Below, piece by piece: positions 5,877-6,788 of a stretch of 6,788 bases of DNA. Made by a program: the position numbers and the translations under genes. The notes under the pieces were generated by a model, which was not told the DNA's origin, did not search any database, and saw only the letters and a program-made list of their open reading frames with translations. The stretch spans positions 1 through 6,788 of the forward strand of contig JAGAIK010000578.1 of the NCBI GenBank assembly GCA_017626625.1, read 5' to 3'. The stretch comes from Roseburia sp. (lineage in GTDB: Bacteria; Bacillota; Clostridia; Lachnospirales; Lachnospiraceae). Position 1 is the first letter of the stretch; every line of letters starts with the position of its first letter.

Positions 5877-6788
5877 TTATGACAACGGATGTTCACTGAC
5901 AAAACGCTCAAAATCTTCCATTTTGTCAATGTTGTAAACCTTCACTTCTTTGTTGATTTTCTTCATAAATCCGCTGAGGGTTTTGCCCGGACCAATTTCC
6001 ACAAATTCGTCCACACCATCGGCAATCATGCGCTCCACGCTCTGCTGCCAGCGCACGGAGGAAGATACCTGCTGCTCTAACAGCGGTTTTACCTGACTGC
6101 TGTCTGTCACATAGTCTGCCGTTACATTGGCAAGATATGGTATCTGCGGTGTGTTTACCGTGACATGCTCTAACTCTTTTCCTAATTTTTCTCCTGCTCC
6201 CACAAGCATTTTCGAATGGAAGGGACCGCTTACCTTTAACGGAACCACTCTTTTCGCCCCTGCCTCTTTGCAGGCTTCGCCTGCCGCTGCCACAGCAGCC
6301 TCTTCCCCGGTAATGACAATCTGTCCCGGGCAGTTATAATTGGCAATGGAAACAATTCCGTCGGTTTCCTGGCATTTCTCCTCAATCACGCCCGCATCCA
6401 AGCCCAATACGGCTGCCATGGCGCCTCCGGTGGGAACTGCCTCCTGCATATAGATTCCTCTTTTCCGCACCAGTGCAAAAGCATCCAATACGGAAAGCAC
6501 CTTTGCTGCAACTAACGCTCCGTACTCCCCAAGGCTTAAGCCTGCGGTTACGTCTGCGTGATAGCCTCTGCTCTCCAAAGCGGTCAAAACTGCCACTTCT
6601 GCTGTCAGCATGCAAATCTGTGTGTATTCGGTAATATTGATTTTATCATTTTCCTCAAAGCAAAGGGCTGCGATATCCAAGCCGGACGCCTTTGATGCTT
6701 CCTCAAAAACAGCTTTGCATTCCGGCATCTGCTCGTAAAATTCCTTTACCATTCCTATGTACTGTGCTCCCTGTCCGGGAAACATAAA
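5877..6788 (-). CDS. fabD: Malonyl-CoA:ACP transacylase FabD, N-terminus beyond the window
   Basis: Moves malonyl from CoA to ACP, supplying the extender for FabH and FabF. The last base triplet at the right edge encodes Phe just before Met, so the visible N-terminus reads F-M-FPGQGAQYIGM; FabD proteins usually begin with a few residues before this FPGQGAQ motif. The ATG at 6785 is therefore almost certainly internal and a handful of codons lie outside. Counting that Met as 1, visible motifs are GQGAQ (4-8), Gln56 in YTQIC, the nucleophile Ser84 in GLSLGEYGAL, Arg109, His190 in SGPFHSKML and EIGPGKTLSGF (263-273), all expected for the acyltransferase fold. The C-terminus is complete at the TAA. 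It is the first gene seen in the transcript, 99 bp before fabG. Confidence 0.95.
   Translation of the reverse strand, partial: FMFPGQGAQYIGMVKEFYEQMPECKAVFEEASKASGLDIAALCFEENDKINITEYTQICMLTAEVAVLTALESRGYHADVTAGLSLGEYGALVAAKVLSVLDAFALVRKRGIYMQEAVPTGGAMAAVLGLDAGVIEEKCQETDGIVSIANYNCPGQIVITGEEAAVAAAGEACKEAGAKRVVPLKVSGPFHSKMLVGAGEKLGKELEHVTVNTPQIPYLANVTADYVTDSSQVKPLLEQQVSSSVRWQQSVERMIADGVDEFVEIGPGKTLSGFMKKINKEVKVYNIDKMEDFERFVSEHPLS

Larger units (their letters stand above)
1..6788 (-). other. FAS II operon, fabD-fabG-fabF-fabZ-accDA-fabH-fabT, open at both ends
   Basis: Seven consecutive genes share the minus strand with gaps of 99, 159, 93, 45, 24 and 75 bp. All but the regulator are enzymes of malonyl-CoA formation or fatty acid elongation, and the regulator resembles the one that controls this pathway in streptococci. 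No convincing intrinsic terminator or internal promoter is visible on the transcribed strand, so one long transcript starting beyond the right edge is the simplest reading (inference). Genes usually found in such clusters but not seen here are acpP, an enoyl-ACP reductase gene (fabK or fabI), accB and accC. The first two could lie just outside the right edge. accB and accC are absent from their common position around fabZ. Confidence 0.85.

Noticed and set aside
5840..5879. Plus-strand intrinsic terminator (hairpin followed by CTTTTTT)
   Set aside because: On the plus strand the stem has a C-A mismatch, and there is no plus-strand gene to terminate. The T-run belongs to the wrong strand for the operon.
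309..6339. Open frames on the plus strand, the longest at 4435-4980 (181 codons) and 1402-1866 (154 codons)
   Set aside because: They lie opposite or across well-identified fab and acc genes, show no recognisable domain, and have low-quality composition typical of shadow frames.
5877..6785. fabD as a complete gene starting at 6785
   Set aside because: The Met directly precedes FPGQGAQ, while FabD normally has several residues before it, and the codon upstream is an in-frame Phe. The gene runs off the right edge.

Overview
The window is one strand of a type II fatty acid synthesis (FAS II) operon. Every real gene lies on the minus strand, so transcription runs from the right edge to the left edge. 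Gene content, the fused acetyl-CoA carboxylase carboxyltransferase, the FabT-like MarR regulator, the AGGAG-type ribosome binding sites and the codon style suggest an anaerobic Firmicute of class Clostridia, most likely a Lachnospiraceae-type gut bacterium. The species cannot be named from this sequence.

In transcription order: fabD (malonyl-CoA:ACP transacylase, N-terminus cut by the right edge), fabG (3-oxoacyl-ACP reductase), fabF (elongating condensing enzyme), fabZ (3-hydroxyacyl-ACP dehydratase), accDA (one polypeptide joining the beta and alpha carboxyltransferase subunits), fabH (initiating condensing enzyme), and a FabT-like MarR regulator cut by the left edge. Together they make malonyl-CoA (accDA, with biotin carboxylase and BCCP supplied from elsewhere), load it on ACP (fabD), start chains (fabH) and run condensation, reduction and dehydration (fabF, fabG, fabZ). 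The enoyl-ACP reductase, acpP, accB and accC are not in the window. The visible catalytic residues are intact and I see no frameshift.

The unusual part is between the genes. In the promoter-proximal half the gaps are long (99, 159 and 93 bp for fabD-fabG, fabG-fabF and fabF-fabZ) and packed with inverted repeats. In the distal half the gaps are 45, 24 and 75 bp with little structure. The fabG-fabF gap is almost entirely inverted repeat, with arms that can pair in more than one mutually exclusive way just upstream of the fabF ribosome binding site. A 9-base word is shared by the fabG-fabF and fabF-fabZ gaps next to palindromes, which hints at a dispersed palindromic element or a repeated RNA control module. 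None of the hairpins is followed by a T-run on the transcribed strand, so none is called as an intrinsic terminator.

I see no tRNA, rRNA, CRISPR, insertion sequence or plus-strand gene. Apart from the intergenic structures, the accDA fusion and the gene order (regulator last, accB and accC missing), this is an ordinary core-metabolism region.
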